64,000 nucleotides of DNA, from assembly GCF_021233435.1 (NCBI RefSeq), contig NZ_CP089468.1:1736001-1800000 (forward strand), given 5' to 3'. Positions within the stretch are counted from its first letter, which is position 1. The number at the start of each line of letters is the position of its first letter. The stretch comes from Halobacterium noricense. GTDB taxonomy: Archaea; Halobacteriota; Halobacteria; Halobacteriales; Halobacteriaceae. Both the position numbers and the translations under genes were made by a program. Shown piece after piece: positions 1-7,916 of the stretch. The notes below the pieces were generated by a model. It was not told the DNA's origin. It made no database searches and was given only the letters and a program-made list of their open reading frames with translations.

Positions 1-539
1 ATTCGAACTGGAACGATATGGTGCACTTCGAGACGGTGCTCGGACCCATCGTGACCACACTGCTGGCAGACTTCGTCGCGCTCCCGAGCAGCGTCCCGCG
101 CCACTGCCCATCTTTACCATAGCGCCGACTGTAGCCACCCCGCCAGTTTGGATTCGCTTTGCCAGCCGTAGCTTCACTCATACGTCGTCGTGTCCGTTCA
201 CTTCGGCTCGTTCCACGAATCGCCGCTGCAATCTTCGCACGTGTTTCCTCGTCAACGCTGTTCCCTTCGTGAGCGACCGACATTCTTACGCGTTCTCGCA
301 TCGAACGTCCGGCCTCGGAGCGATGTTGCAATCTGTCGCTTGGTCTCTTCGTCGCGTTCTTGCCCGTAGAGGCCGTGGTTTTCTCCTTTCACGTCTCGCG
401 TCTCGATATCGTATTCCTGCATCCACTTGCGGATGCAGCTCGGGGTAACATCGCATTCATCGGCGATTTCGGCTTGTGTGCAGCCGTCGTCGTGGTAGCG
501 GCTGCGTAGCCAGGATTCGTCGCGATACTGGCGGGCCAT
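1..539 (-). pseudogene. Frameshifted HNH endonuclease with NUMOD3-type repeats (partial)
   Basis: The intact N-terminal 95 codons (539 to 252) encode a helix-turn-helix segment (TQAEIADECDVTPSCIRKW) followed by a NUMOD3-like motif (GENHGLYGQERDEETKRQI). The reading continues in a second frame from about 255 (EGNSVDEETRAKIAAAIRG, then NPNWRGGYSRRYGKD). It moves to a third frame from about 110 with RERDEVCQQCGHDG and EVHHIVPVR, the CxxC and HH of an HNH nuclease. The window ends before the C-terminus. Both shifts are explained by one missing base each. NUMOD3 and HNH together are typical of homing-type endonucleases. No host gene or intron boundary is visible, so it appears free-standing downstream of the fatty-acid gene. 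It is inactive unless the shifts are sequencing errors. Confidence 0.75.
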
Positions 540-578
540 ACGCTGGATTTGGTTGTGCTTGTTGAACGCGCTCTTGGA

Positions 579-2546
579 TTATTCGCCTTTGAAGTCGGGG
601 TCGCGGTCGCTCGTGAACGCCGCGATGCCCTCCATGAGGTCCTGGGTGTTCATCAGTTGGCCGAACGCCTGCGCCTCGGATTCGAGGCCGGCGTCCGTGG
701 AGTCGCGGCCCGCGAGCATCGCGCGCTTCGTGTACTTCTGGGCGATTGGCGGGCCGGCGGCGAGGTCGCGGGCGAGCTCCCACGCACGGTCGTCGAGTTC
801 GTCGTTGACGACGACTTCGTTCACGAAGCCGTACGCCTCCAGTTCCGCGGCGTCGTAGCGCTCGGCGGTGAAGATGATTTCTTTCGCGCGGCCCTCGCCG
901 ACGATGTGCTTGAGGCGCTGGGTGCCGCCCCAGCCCGGCATCAGGCCGAAGTTGTGCTCGGGCTGGCCGAGTTCGCTGCGCTCGCTGGCGACGCGGAGGT
1001 CCGCACAGGTCGCCAGCTCCATCCCGCCGCCGAGACAGTAGCCGTCGATGCCGGCGACAACGGGCGTGTCCGCGGCTTCGAGCTTCCCGAACGTCTGCTG
1101 GCCCTTCCGAGAGAGTTCGACCACGTCGATTGGGTCGGCGCTGCCCGCCATCGACGTGACGTCCGCGCCCGCGGAGAACGCCTTCTTGCCGGCACCCGTG
1201 AGGAGGATAGCGCGCACCTCGTCGTCCGCGTCGAGTTTGTCGACGGCGTCCGCGAGTTCGCCGAGGAGGTCCTCGCTGATGGTGTTCATGCGGTGCGGGC
1301 GGTCGAGTTCGACGTGCCCGACGTTGTCCTCGACGGTCACAGCGAGGGTCTCGTAGGACGCGGCCTCCTCCTCGGCTTCCGCGCCGTAGAACCCCTCGCC
1401 GGATTCCGCGAGGCGTTCGAGTTCGTCGGCGGGCTCGTAGCGCGCCGCGCTGGTCTCCTCGTGGCGGTCGGCGAGCGTCTCGCAGAGGTGTTCGATGCCA
1501 GCTTCATCGGCCATCTTCGCGGGGCCCTCGGGGTAGCCCGCGCCGAGCTGGACGGCTTCGTCGATTTCTGCGGGGTCGGCGACGTCGTTGCCGACGAGCT
1601 TCGCGACCTCGTTGGCCATCACGGCGACGAGGCGGTCCGCGACGTCCTCGCGGATTTCGTCGGTCGGAACGTCCGCGCCGCCGTCCTCGTAGTCGTAGAA
1701 CCCCTGCCCGGTCTTCTTTCCGAGGTCCTCGGCTTGGACCTTCTCGACGAGCAGCGGGCACGGTTCGTAGGCCTCGCCGAGCACGCCCTGCATGTAGTCG
1801 AGGACGTCGTAGGAGACGTCGATGCCGACCTGGTCGGCGAGCTCGAACGCGCCCATCGGCAGCCCGAGGTCGTACTTCGTCGTGGAGTCGACTTCCTCGA
1901 TGGTGGCGACGTCGTCGTGGACGAGCCACGCGGCCTCGTTCAGCAGCGGGACGAGCACGCGGTTGACGATGAAGCCGGGCGAATCCTTGCGGACGCGCAC
2001 CGGCGTCTTCCCCATCTCCTCGGCGAGGTTCTCGGTGAGGTCGAGCACGTTCTCGTCAGAGTGCTCGCCGGCGATGACCTCCACGAGCTGCATCCGCACG
2101 GGCGGGTTGAAGAAGTGCATCCCGCAGAACCGCTCGGGGCGTTCAGTGACTTCCGAGAGCTCCGTAATCGAGAGACTGGACGTGTTCGTCGCGAACACTG
2201 CATGGTCGGGCGCGTGCTGTTCGAGTTCCCGATAGACGTTCTGCTTGATGTCCATCTTCTCCGGGACGGCCTCGACGACGAAGTCCGCGTCCTCGACGGC
2301 CTTCTCCAGGTCCACGATAGGGGTGACGCGGTCGAGGGCGGCCTCGGCTTCGGCCTCCCCGATTTGGTCGTTCTCCGCGAGCTTCCCCAGCGACCACTCG
2401 ATTTGCTCGTAGCCGTTCTGCACGAACTCCGCTTTGATGTCGCGGAGGTTCACGTCGAAGCCCGCCAGCGCCGCCACCTCGGCGATGCCGTGGCCCATGT
2501 TCCCAGCACCCAGCACCGCGATGGTCTCGATGTCATCAACGTCCAT
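579..2546 (-). CDS. 3-hydroxyacyl-CoA dehydrogenase / enoyl-CoA hydratase fusion
   Basis: A bifunctional beta-oxidation enzyme of 655 residues. The N-terminal half is an NAD-dependent 3-hydroxyacyl-CoA dehydrogenase: the Rossmann motif GAGNMGHGIAEVA is at residues 13-25, the GMHFFNPPVRM motif near 145, and the C-terminal 3HCDH domains extend to about 390. From about 400 it is a crotonase-fold enoyl-CoA hydratase with the oxyanion-hole segments AFSAGADVTSM and GYCLGGGMELATCADL. The catalytic glutamates are in GMEL and GQPEH. The order dehydrogenase-then-hydratase is the reverse of bacterial FadB and is common in haloarchaea. It is predicted to hydrate enoyl-CoA and oxidise the product in fatty-acid or hydroxybutyrate metabolism. 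It is a single cytosolic gene with a divergent upstream region and no co-transcribed partner seen here. Confidence 0.93.
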   Translation of the reverse strand: MDVDDIETIAVLGAGNMGHGIAEVAALAGFDVNLRDIKAEFVQNGYEQIEWSLGKLAENDQIGEAEAEAALDRVTPIVDLEKAVEDADFVVEAVPEKMDIKQNVYRELEQHAPDHAVFATNTSSLSITELSEVTERPERFCGMHFFNPPVRMQLVEVIAGEHSDENVLDLTENLAEEMGKTPVRVRKDSPGFIVNRVLVPLLNEAAWLVHDDVATIEEVDSTTKYDLGLPMGAFELADQVGIDVSYDVLDYMQGVLGEAYEPCPLLVEKVQAEDLGKKTGQGFYDYEDGGADVPTDEIREDVADRLVAVMANEVAKLVGNDVADPAEIDEAVQLGAGYPEGPAKMADEAGIEHLCETLADRHEETSAARYEPADELERLAESGEGFYGAEAEEEAASYETLAVTVEDNVGHVELDRPHRMNTISEDLLGELADAVDKLDADDEVRAILLTGAGKKAFSAGADVTSMAGSADPIDVVELSRKGQQTFGKLEAADTPVVAGIDGYCLGGGMELATCADLRVASERSELGQPEHNFGLMPGWGGTQRLKHIVGEGRAKEIIFTAERYDAAELEAYGFVNEVVVNDELDDRAWELARDLAAGPPIAQKYTKRAMLAGRDSTDAGLESEAQAFGQLMNTQDLMEGIAAFTSDRDPDFKGE

Positions 2547-2703
2547 GGTAGTACACCCTCCGGGCGGCCCGTTGAAGCTTTCCCATTTGTCGGGTGTGAA
2601 CGCCTCACGGGTTTACAGGCGTGGAAACTGGCACCTCGAGGAGGAGATACAGACCGGTGCGGAGGCACAACGCACTTGCCGGCAGTCCGAAAACCAACCA
2701 GTC

Positions 2704-3129
2704 GTGAACACGCAGCAACGCGCCGCCGCCCTCGGCCTCCTCGTCGGACTCGCCCACACCGCGATGCGGCTGTTCGTCCTCGAATCGGTCACGGTCGGCT
2801 TCACGACCGCGACCGTACAGTTGATCCTCCAGTCGCTCGTCTCCACGCTGCTGTCGCTGGCCGTAATTCCCGGCCTGGCGCTGTACGGCGCGTGGCAGAT
2901 GGACAGTCACGAATCGCCAATCCGACTCGCGACGCTCGTCGGTGCCGGCGCGGGCGTCGCCGTGGTCGTCAGCTACCCGCTGCTCACTGCCGCGAGCGTC
3001 GGTGCGCCGTTCGCGGAGGCGCTCGGGATTCGCCTGTTCGGCCCCTACCTCGTGAACGCGGTCTCGCCCGCAGTGTACAGCGGCGTCGCGGCGCTCGCGG
3101 GGTTCCTGCTCGCGCAGCGAAACCTGTAG
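2704..3129 (+). CDS. Small integral membrane protein, function unknown
   Basis: About 141 residues from a GTG start that gives NTQQRAAALGLLVG. Upstream in-frame codons are possible but lie in the promoter region of the divergent fatty-acid gene. The sequence has about four hydrophobic segments (LGLLVGLAHTAMRLFVL; LILQSLVSTLLSLAVIPGLA; LVGAGAGVAVVVSYPLL; a C-terminal SGVAALAGFLLA) joined by short loops. No catalytic motif is visible. It lies 25 bases before the glycosylase gene on the same strand and may share its transcript. No function is proposed. Confidence 0.6.
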   Translation: MNTQQRAAALGLLVGLAHTAMRLFVLESVTVGFTTATVQLILQSLVSTLLSLAVIPGLALYGAWQMDSHESPIRLATLVGAGAGVAVVVSYPLLTAASVGAPFAEALGIRLFGPYLVNAVSPAVYSGVAALAGFLLAQRNL

Positions 3130-3154
3130 ATTCCCGCAGCGACTTCCCCCCGAT

Positions 3155-3730
3155 ATGACCGACCCACACGACGCACTCCGCGACGACCCAGACCTGGGGC
3201 CGCTCGTCGACGAGCACGGGGAACTCGAACTCGACCCCGCCGACGACCCGTTCGAGCGCCTCGTCGTCTCTATCGTCCGCCAGCAGGTGTCGATGGACGC
3301 CGCGGCCGCCATCCGCGAACGGCTCTTCGAGGCCGTGGACATCACGCCCGAGAGTGTTGCCGGCGCAGACCCCGACGTGCTGCGGGATGCCGGGCTCTCC
3401 AGTCAGAAGACCGACTACGTGCGGAACGTCGCCGACGCGTTCATAGAGCGCGACTGGGGCCGCGCGTCCTTCGCGGACCACAGCGACGACGAGGTGCGTA
3501 CCGAGCTCACGTCGATTACGGGCGTCGGCGACTGGACCGCGGGGATGTTCCTCATGTTCGGACTCGGCCGCGAGGACGTCTTCCCGGTCGGCGACCTCGG
3601 CATCCGGAAGGGGATGCAGTCGCTGTACGGCGGGGACACGACGCGCGCAGAGATGTGCGACATCGCGGCGCGCTGGCAGCCCTACCGGTCGTACGCGTCG
3701 CTGTACGTCTGGCGCGCCGACGAAGGATAG
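3155..3730 (+). CDS. DNA-3-methyladenine glycosylase, AlkA/HhH-GPD family
   Basis: 191 residues matching the compact HhH-GPD glycosylase fold. The segment VVSIVRQQVSMDAAAAIRER is the usual early helix. The helix-hairpin-helix is LTSITGVGDWTAGMFLMF at about residues 111-128, and the catalytic aspartate lies in VFPVGDLGIRKG about 15 residues later. It has no Fe-S cysteine cluster, which separates it from endonuclease III and MutY. It is predicted to remove alkylated purines in base-excision repair. The stop codon is immediately followed by the convergent transporter gene. Confidence 0.88.
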   Translation: MTDPHDALRDDPDLGPLVDEHGELELDPADDPFERLVVSIVRQQVSMDAAAAIRERLFEAVDITPESVAGADPDVLRDAGLSSQKTDYVRNVADAFIERDWGRASFADHSDDEVRTELTSITGVGDWTAGMFLMFGLGREDVFPVGDLGIRKGMQSLYGGDTTRAEMCDIAARWQPYRSYASLYVWRADEG

Positions 3731-4819
3731 TCACGCGAACCGGCGATACGCGTGGTCGGCGACCAGCCCGGCGACAAACGCGACGCCGACGCCCGCAAGC
3801 AGGCCGACGACGCCGACGCCGAGCGTGAGCGCGTACTGGTCAGTATCGAGGCTGGTGTGCCCGAGTTGCGCGGCGACGGCAGCGAGGACGACGCCGAGCA
3901 TGGCGACTGGGAACGCCGCGACGACGCCAACCGCGAGGACGGCCGCGAGCAGGTAGAGCACGCCGAGCACGACGTTCGCTGCGGCGGTGCGCGCGCCGAA
4001 CGCGTACTTGCCGGCGACGCCGCCGCTCCCGTGGCACATCGGAATCGCGCCCAGCGGCACCGCGAGCAGGTTCATCGCGCCCATGCTCGTCGCGAGGTCG
4101 TCGGCCGTGGCGTCGGCGTCGAAGTACTCGTCGAGGAGGAGTGCGGTGGCGACGGCGGCGTTCCCGACGGACATCGCGAGTTGGCCGACCGCGGCCTGCG
4201 CGGTCCCGGCGTCGAAGAAGACGTCGGGTGACGGGAGCGCGAACGCGAATGCGGGTATCGCGGGGGAGATGCCACCGGTTTCGGCGAAAGCGAGTGCAGC
4301 GCCGATGACGACGACGGCGAGAGCGCTCGCGCGAACGGAGAGGACCGCGACGAGCGCGGCGACCGCAATCGCAGCGCCGGCGAGCGCGAGGTCCGTCGCA
4401 GCGAGGTCGAGGGCGGTCTCGAAGAGCACGAGCGCGACCGCGAGTTGGACACCGCGGACGACCGGTTGGCCGACGAAGCGACTGAGGCTGCCGAGCGCGC
4501 CGGTCGCGCCAGCAACGAGTAGTGTGCCGCCCGCGAGCAGGCCGGCAGCCGCGAGTCCGCTCGCCGTCAACGAGCCCGCGATTGCGAGCGCCGCCAGCGC
4601 CTTCATCGGCTCGACGGACACCGGCACGCCGTAGCGGGCACCCCACACGACCTGCGAGACGCCAAACCAGACGAGCACGGGAGCCAACGCCACCTCCGAG
4701 AGCGCCGCGAGCGCGACCACGACTGGGACGACCGTAACCGAATCTCCTACCGCCCCGGTAACGTCGCCGGGGAACTCGACGGTGGTCGTCCACGACGCGA
4801 TACGCTCCGAGAATGCCAT
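3731..4819 (-). CDS. MOT1-like sulfate/molybdate transporter
   Basis: A polytopic membrane protein of about 362 residues with 10 or more hydrophobic segments. Two conserved signatures of the plant and bacterial MOT1 family are visible: VPVSVEPMKALAALAIA near residue 75 and AIPMCHGSGGVAGKYAFGAR near residue 270. These correspond to the two half-site motifs thought to line the anion pathway. MOT1 proteins move molybdate or sulfate; which one is carried here cannot be read from sequence. The start MAFSERIASW is preferred over an ATG eight codons upstream because it begins the family-like N-terminus. It is convergent with the glycosylase gene. Confidence 0.82.
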   Translation of the reverse strand: MAFSERIASWTTTVEFPGDVTGAVGDSVTVVPVVVALAALSEVALAPVLVWFGVSQVVWGARYGVPVSVEPMKALAALAIAGSLTASGLAAAGLLAGGTLLVAGATGALGSLSRFVGQPVVRGVQLAVALVLFETALDLAATDLALAGAAIAVAALVAVLSVRASALAVVVIGAALAFAETGGISPAIPAFAFALPSPDVFFDAGTAQAAVGQLAMSVGNAAVATALLLDEYFDADATADDLATSMGAMNLLAVPLGAIPMCHGSGGVAGKYAFGARTAAANVVLGVLYLLAAVLAVGVVAAFPVAMLGVVLAAVAAQLGHTSLDTDQYALTLGVGVVGLLAGVGVAFVAGLVADHAYRRFA

Positions 4820-5194
4820 CGTGCACCGGGATGGTTGCCGCACGCAAGAAGCTGGTGCGTGTCCGAAATCGGTTTTCTGGGTTGGGTCAGGTAATTGTTT
4901 TCAGTCACTCTTTCCGAGGAGGTACCAGCTGTCCGGACCCTCCACGAGGTCCACCTCGCGGAACTCGACGCGGGGACACAGCGGGCGTACGAGCGTACGA
5001 CGTCGTCACACGTCGCCGTCGTAGCGCCCCCGAGTCGTGTTGAAGGTGTTCGACCGACGAACGACGTGTGTAAAATGCCCTAACTCTTTACAGAAATAAA
5101 CGCTATCAGTGAGCGATAAAATGTCTAAAGAGTACTAAACCCGAGTTAACTGTGTAGGGTTTTTAACTATCCACGAACTGATGTACCGAACGCG
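4820..5194. other. Intergenic region with promoter and one doubtful short ORF
   Basis: No convincing gene in 375 bases. A frame at 4895-5083 (+) could encode 62 residues of mildly acidic sequence from a GTG, but it has no recognisable domain or clear ribosome site. The last 100 bases are strikingly AT-rich compared with their surroundings, with TTTTTAACTAT about 30 bases before the ATG at 5195, a good TATA position for the downstream Tat-exported protein. Confidence 0.5.
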
Positions 5195-6157
5195 ATGTCC
5201 GACTACTCGACTCACACCCGACGTAGAATCGTCAAGGCGGTCGGTGCGACCGCGGCCGCCGGCCTGTTCACGGGCGCGGCGAGCGCGACCAGCACCGACG
5301 AACCCGAAATCGGGGTCGTGGAATCCCCCACCGCGAGCACGCTCTACGACGTCGAAGCGACGGCCGCGGGCGCGTTCGCCGTCGGCACCGGCGGCGTGGT
5401 GCTCGAACGCAGCTCGACCGGCTGGGATAAACTACTCGACGGCGGTCCGACGGGCAACGGCAACGACATCTACGGCGCGGACGTCACCGACGACGGCAAG
5501 CGCCTGTGGTTCGTGGGTGCCTCGGGCGCCATCGGCGAGTACGACGTCGAAGCCGGCGTCCTGAACGACCACTCCGCGCCGATGGACGTCACGAACAACT
5601 TCAACGACGTCTCCGTCACCGGCAAGGCCGGCGAGGCGAACGTCTACGTCGCCGGCGACTCCGGGAAGATGTACTACTCCTACGAGAACGGCGAAACCGG
5701 GTCGTGGGACTACACGACGCCCGGTTCGGGTGCCGCAATCAACGCCGTGGACTTCTTCGACGACCGCAGCGGCCACATCGTCGACGGCAACACGAGCGTC
5801 TTCTACACACGTGACGGCGCCACGTGGGACACACTCGGCATCGCGGACGCCAACCACAACTTCTACGGCGTCGACTCGGACGGCTTCGACGACGTCTGGG
5901 TGTCCGGCGGCGGCGGCACCGTCTACCACTGGAACGGCAGCGAGTGGGTGCGCTCGGACACCGGCGACGCCACGCTCCGTGACGTCGAAGTCGCCAGCGG
6001 CAGCGGCGCGACGGTCGGCGGCGGCGGGAAGTTCTACGCCTACGACGGCAGCAAGTGGGCGGCCCGCACCACGCCGACCGGCGAGAACCTGAAGGCGGTC
6101 CTGCGCGGCGACACTACCATCGCGGTCGGCGCTAGCGGCACCATCATCGAAGCCTGA
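5195..6157 (+). CDS. Tat-exported beta-propeller (YCF48/BNR-like) protein
   Basis: 320 residues. The N-terminus is a twin-arginine signal (THTRRRIVKAVGATAAAG, then a hydrophobic run ending GAASAT), so the protein is predicted to be secreted folded. The mature part is a set of repeats of about 40 residues, each with a Gly/Asp-rich turn and an aromatic core (for example AVDFFDDRSGHIVDGNTSV, YGVDSDGFDDVWVSGGGGTV, LRDVEVASGSGATVGGGGK). This resembles the YCF48/HCF136 and BNR-type propellers. No lipobox or cell-wall anchor is visible. The role is unknown; propellers of this kind usually bind proteins or sugars. It is monocistronic, with its own AT-rich promoter and a stem-loop/T-run terminator. 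Confidence 0.8.
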   Translation: MSDYSTHTRRRIVKAVGATAAAGLFTGAASATSTDEPEIGVVESPTASTLYDVEATAAGAFAVGTGGVVLERSSTGWDKLLDGGPTGNGNDIYGADVTDDGKRLWFVGASGAIGEYDVEAGVLNDHSAPMDVTNNFNDVSVTGKAGEANVYVAGDSGKMYYSYENGETGSWDYTTPGSGAAINAVDFFDDRSGHIVDGNTSVFYTRDGATWDTLGIADANHNFYGVDSDGFDDVWVSGGGGTVYHWNGSEWVRSDTGDATLRDVEVASGSGATVGGGGKFYAYDGSKWAARTTPTGENLKAVLRGDTTIAVGASGTIIEA

Positions 6158-6187
6158 CGCCCGCAGGCGTCCCCGTCGTCCCTTTTT
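6156..6187 (+). terminator. Stem-loop plus T-run after the propeller gene
   Basis: GACGCC and GGCGTC form a perfect six-pair stem over a four-base loop, overlapping the TGA stop. Five thymines follow at 6183-6187. The T-run is the part that matters for archaeal termination; the hairpin may be incidental. Confidence 0.5.
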
Positions 6188-6287
6188 CGCCGCGAGCGCG
6201 AGCGTCACGCGCCCGCCGCGTCGAAGCTCGCGCGACACGCCCGTGTAGTAACTTCTATGTGCGGAGGGACCACACGCTCCGAATGGT

Positions 6288-6680
6288 ATGAGTCAGTCGT
6301 ACGACCGAGGCCTCATCGAGGACTTCGGCCGGTGGCGGGAGTTCACGGCCGGGATGTGGGCCTGGGTATTTCACAAGTTTACGGGGTGGGTGCTCATCGG
6401 CTACCTGTTCACCCACATCGCCGTCCTGAGCACGTCGATGCAGGGCGCGGAGACGTTCAACAGCACGATTCAGGGGCTGGAGAGTCTCGCACTCGTCCGG
6501 TTGCTGGAGGTCGGCCTGCTGGCGGTCGCCGTCTTCCACATCCTGAACGGCATCCGCCTGCTGTTCGTCGACCTCGGCGTCGGCCTGGAATCGCAAGACA
6601 AGAGCTTCTACGCGTCGCTCGTGTTGACCGGCGTCATCGTCGTCGCGAGCGTGCCGACGTTCGTCTCGGGGGCATTCTAA
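6288..6680 (+). CDS. sdhC: Succinate dehydrogenase cytochrome b subunit C
   Basis: 130 residues, the first gene of a tightly packed sdhCDBA operon. Three hydrophobic helices are visible ([36 protein letters not shown] region; a C-terminal [20 protein letters not shown]). A histidine in each of the first two (FTHIA, VFHIL) suits heme or quinone-site coordination. It anchors the catalytic SdhA-SdhB dimer to the membrane and passes electrons to menaquinone. The stop codon is one base from the sdhD start. Identification rests strongly on the neighbours, since these anchors diverge quickly. Confidence 0.9.
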   Translation: MSQSYDRGLIEDFGRWREFTAGMWAWVFHKFTGWVLIGYLFTHIAVLSTSMQGAETFNSTIQGLESLALVRLLEVGLLAVAVFHILNGIRLLFVDLGVGLESQDKSFYASLVLTGVIVVASVPTFVSGAF

Positions 6681-6681
6681 G

Positions 6682-7044
6682 ATGGCACAACGATACTCCT
6701 CGTTCAGTTCGGGTTCGACGGCGTGGCTGCTCCAGCGCATCACGGCAGCGTTCCTCGTGGTCGTGCTGGCGTTCCACTTCTTCCAGTTGCACTTCGTCAC
6801 CCACGCCTACGAAATCGAGTTCGCGGGCAGCCAAGCGCGCATGCAGAACGTCGGCTACTTCGTCACGATGGTGTTGTTCCTCGTGACCGCGACGTTCCAC
6901 GGCGTCAACGGCGTCTACAACGCGCTCGTCAACCAGGGCATCGACGGCATCCAGAAGCGCGTCGCCCAGGTCGTTCTGGGCGCTGCCGCGCTGTTGCTCG
7001 TCGTGCAAGGGATTCGCGTCGCAAACACGCTCGCGGGATTCTAA
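6682..7044 (+). CDS. sdhD: Succinate dehydrogenase membrane anchor subunit D
   Basis: 120 residues with three membrane helices (ITAAFLVVVLAFHFFQLHF; YFVTMVLFLVTATFHGVNGV; VVLGAAALLLVVQGIRVA). Histidines in FHFFQLHFVTH and FHGVNGVYNALVNQG are candidate heme or quinone ligands. The WLLQRITAAFLVVVLAFHF segment is characteristic of archaeal and bacterial SdhD-type anchors. It pairs with SdhC in complex II. One base separates it from genes on either side, so translation of the operon is probably coupled. Confidence 0.9.
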   Translation: MAQRYSSFSSGSTAWLLQRITAAFLVVVLAFHFFQLHFVTHAYEIEFAGSQARMQNVGYFVTMVLFLVTATFHGVNGVYNALVNQGIDGIQKRVAQVVLGAAALLLVVQGIRVANTLAGF

Positions 7045-7045
7045 C

Positions 7046-7915
7046 ATGAGTACGCAGACACCCGACACCGACTCGGAGACCGAACAGCCCTCGTCCACGT
7101 CGCCACAGGAGCGGCGGATGGCCGAGAAACAGGCGCGCAAGGAGCAACGCGAGGCCGACGAAGCAGCCGCCGACAACGAGATTCAGGGGGAGACGGTGGA
7201 GCTGAAGGTGTTCCGCTACGACCCCGAAATCGAGGGCAAGGAGGAGCCACGCTTCGACTCCTTTACCGTGCCCTTCGAGAAGGGGATGACCGTCCTCGAC
7301 GCGCTCATCTTCGCGCGCGACGAGTACGACTCCAGTCTCACCTTCCGGCACTCCTGCCGGCAGGCCGTCTGTGGCTCGGACGCGTTCTTCGTCAACGGCA
7401 GCCAGCGCCTCGGCTGCCAGACCCAGATTGCGGACCTCGACGGACCGGTGCGCGTCGAGCCGCTCCCGCATCAGGACGTCGTCAAGGACCTGGTCGTGGA
7501 GATGGACCACTTCTACGACCAGATGGAGTCCGTCGACCCGTTCTTCGACCCCGACGAGACGCCCGAGGACGAACTCGAAGAGCAGCGCCAGGACCGCGAG
7601 AACCGCGAGCAGGTCAAACTCTCCACGCGGTGTATCTGGTGTGGCGCGTGCATGTCCTCGTGTAACATCGCCGCGGGCGACAACAAGTATCTCGGCCCGG
7701 CGGCCATCAACAAGGCCTACCGCTTCTACATGGACGAGCGCGAGGGCGAGAACAAGCGCCAGGAGCGCCTCGAAATCATCGAGGCCGAGCACGGCGTCTG
7801 GCGGTGTCAGACCCAGTTCTCCTGTACGAACGTCTGTCCGAAGGACATCCCGCTCACCGAGCACATCCAAGAGCTGAAGCGCGAAGCCGTCAAGCAGAAC
7901 CTCAAATTCTGGTAA
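7046..7915 (+). CDS. sdhB: Succinate dehydrogenase iron-sulfur subunit
   Basis: 289 residues. After an acidic N-terminal extension of about 45 residues comes a ferredoxin-like domain with the [2Fe-2S] motif SCRQAVCGSDAFFVNG (near 101-116) and a later Cys in LGCQTQ. The third ligand is Asp rather than Cys, as is also known in E. coli SdhB. The C-terminal helical domain carries CIWCGACMSSCNIA (near 195) and CQTQFSCTNVCPKDIP (near 252), the ligands of the [4Fe-4S] and [3Fe-4S] clusters. It conducts electrons from the flavin of SdhA to the membrane quinone. Confidence 0.96.
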   Translation: MSTQTPDTDSETEQPSSTSPQERRMAEKQARKEQREADEAAADNEIQGETVELKVFRYDPEIEGKEEPRFDSFTVPFEKGMTVLDALIFARDEYDSSLTFRHSCRQAVCGSDAFFVNGSQRLGCQTQIADLDGPVRVEPLPHQDVVKDLVVEMDHFYDQMESVDPFFDPDETPEDELEEQRQDRENREQVKLSTRCIWCGACMSSCNIAAGDNKYLGPAAINKAYRFYMDEREGENKRQERLEIIEAEHGVWRCQTQFSCTNVCPKDIPLTEHIQELKREAVKQNLKFW

Positions 7916-7916
7916 C

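Noticed and set aside
549-3158. An 869-codon open frame on the plus strand
   Set aside because: It is antisense to the hydroxyacyl-CoA dehydrogenase fusion, whose domains are unmistakable; long antisense frames are common in DNA this GC-rich. The composition (Arg, Val and Leu runs) is not protein-like.
4895-5083. 62-residue frame before the propeller gene
   Set aside because: No start context, no recognisable family, and it runs into the promoter. Kept only as a note under the intergenic region.
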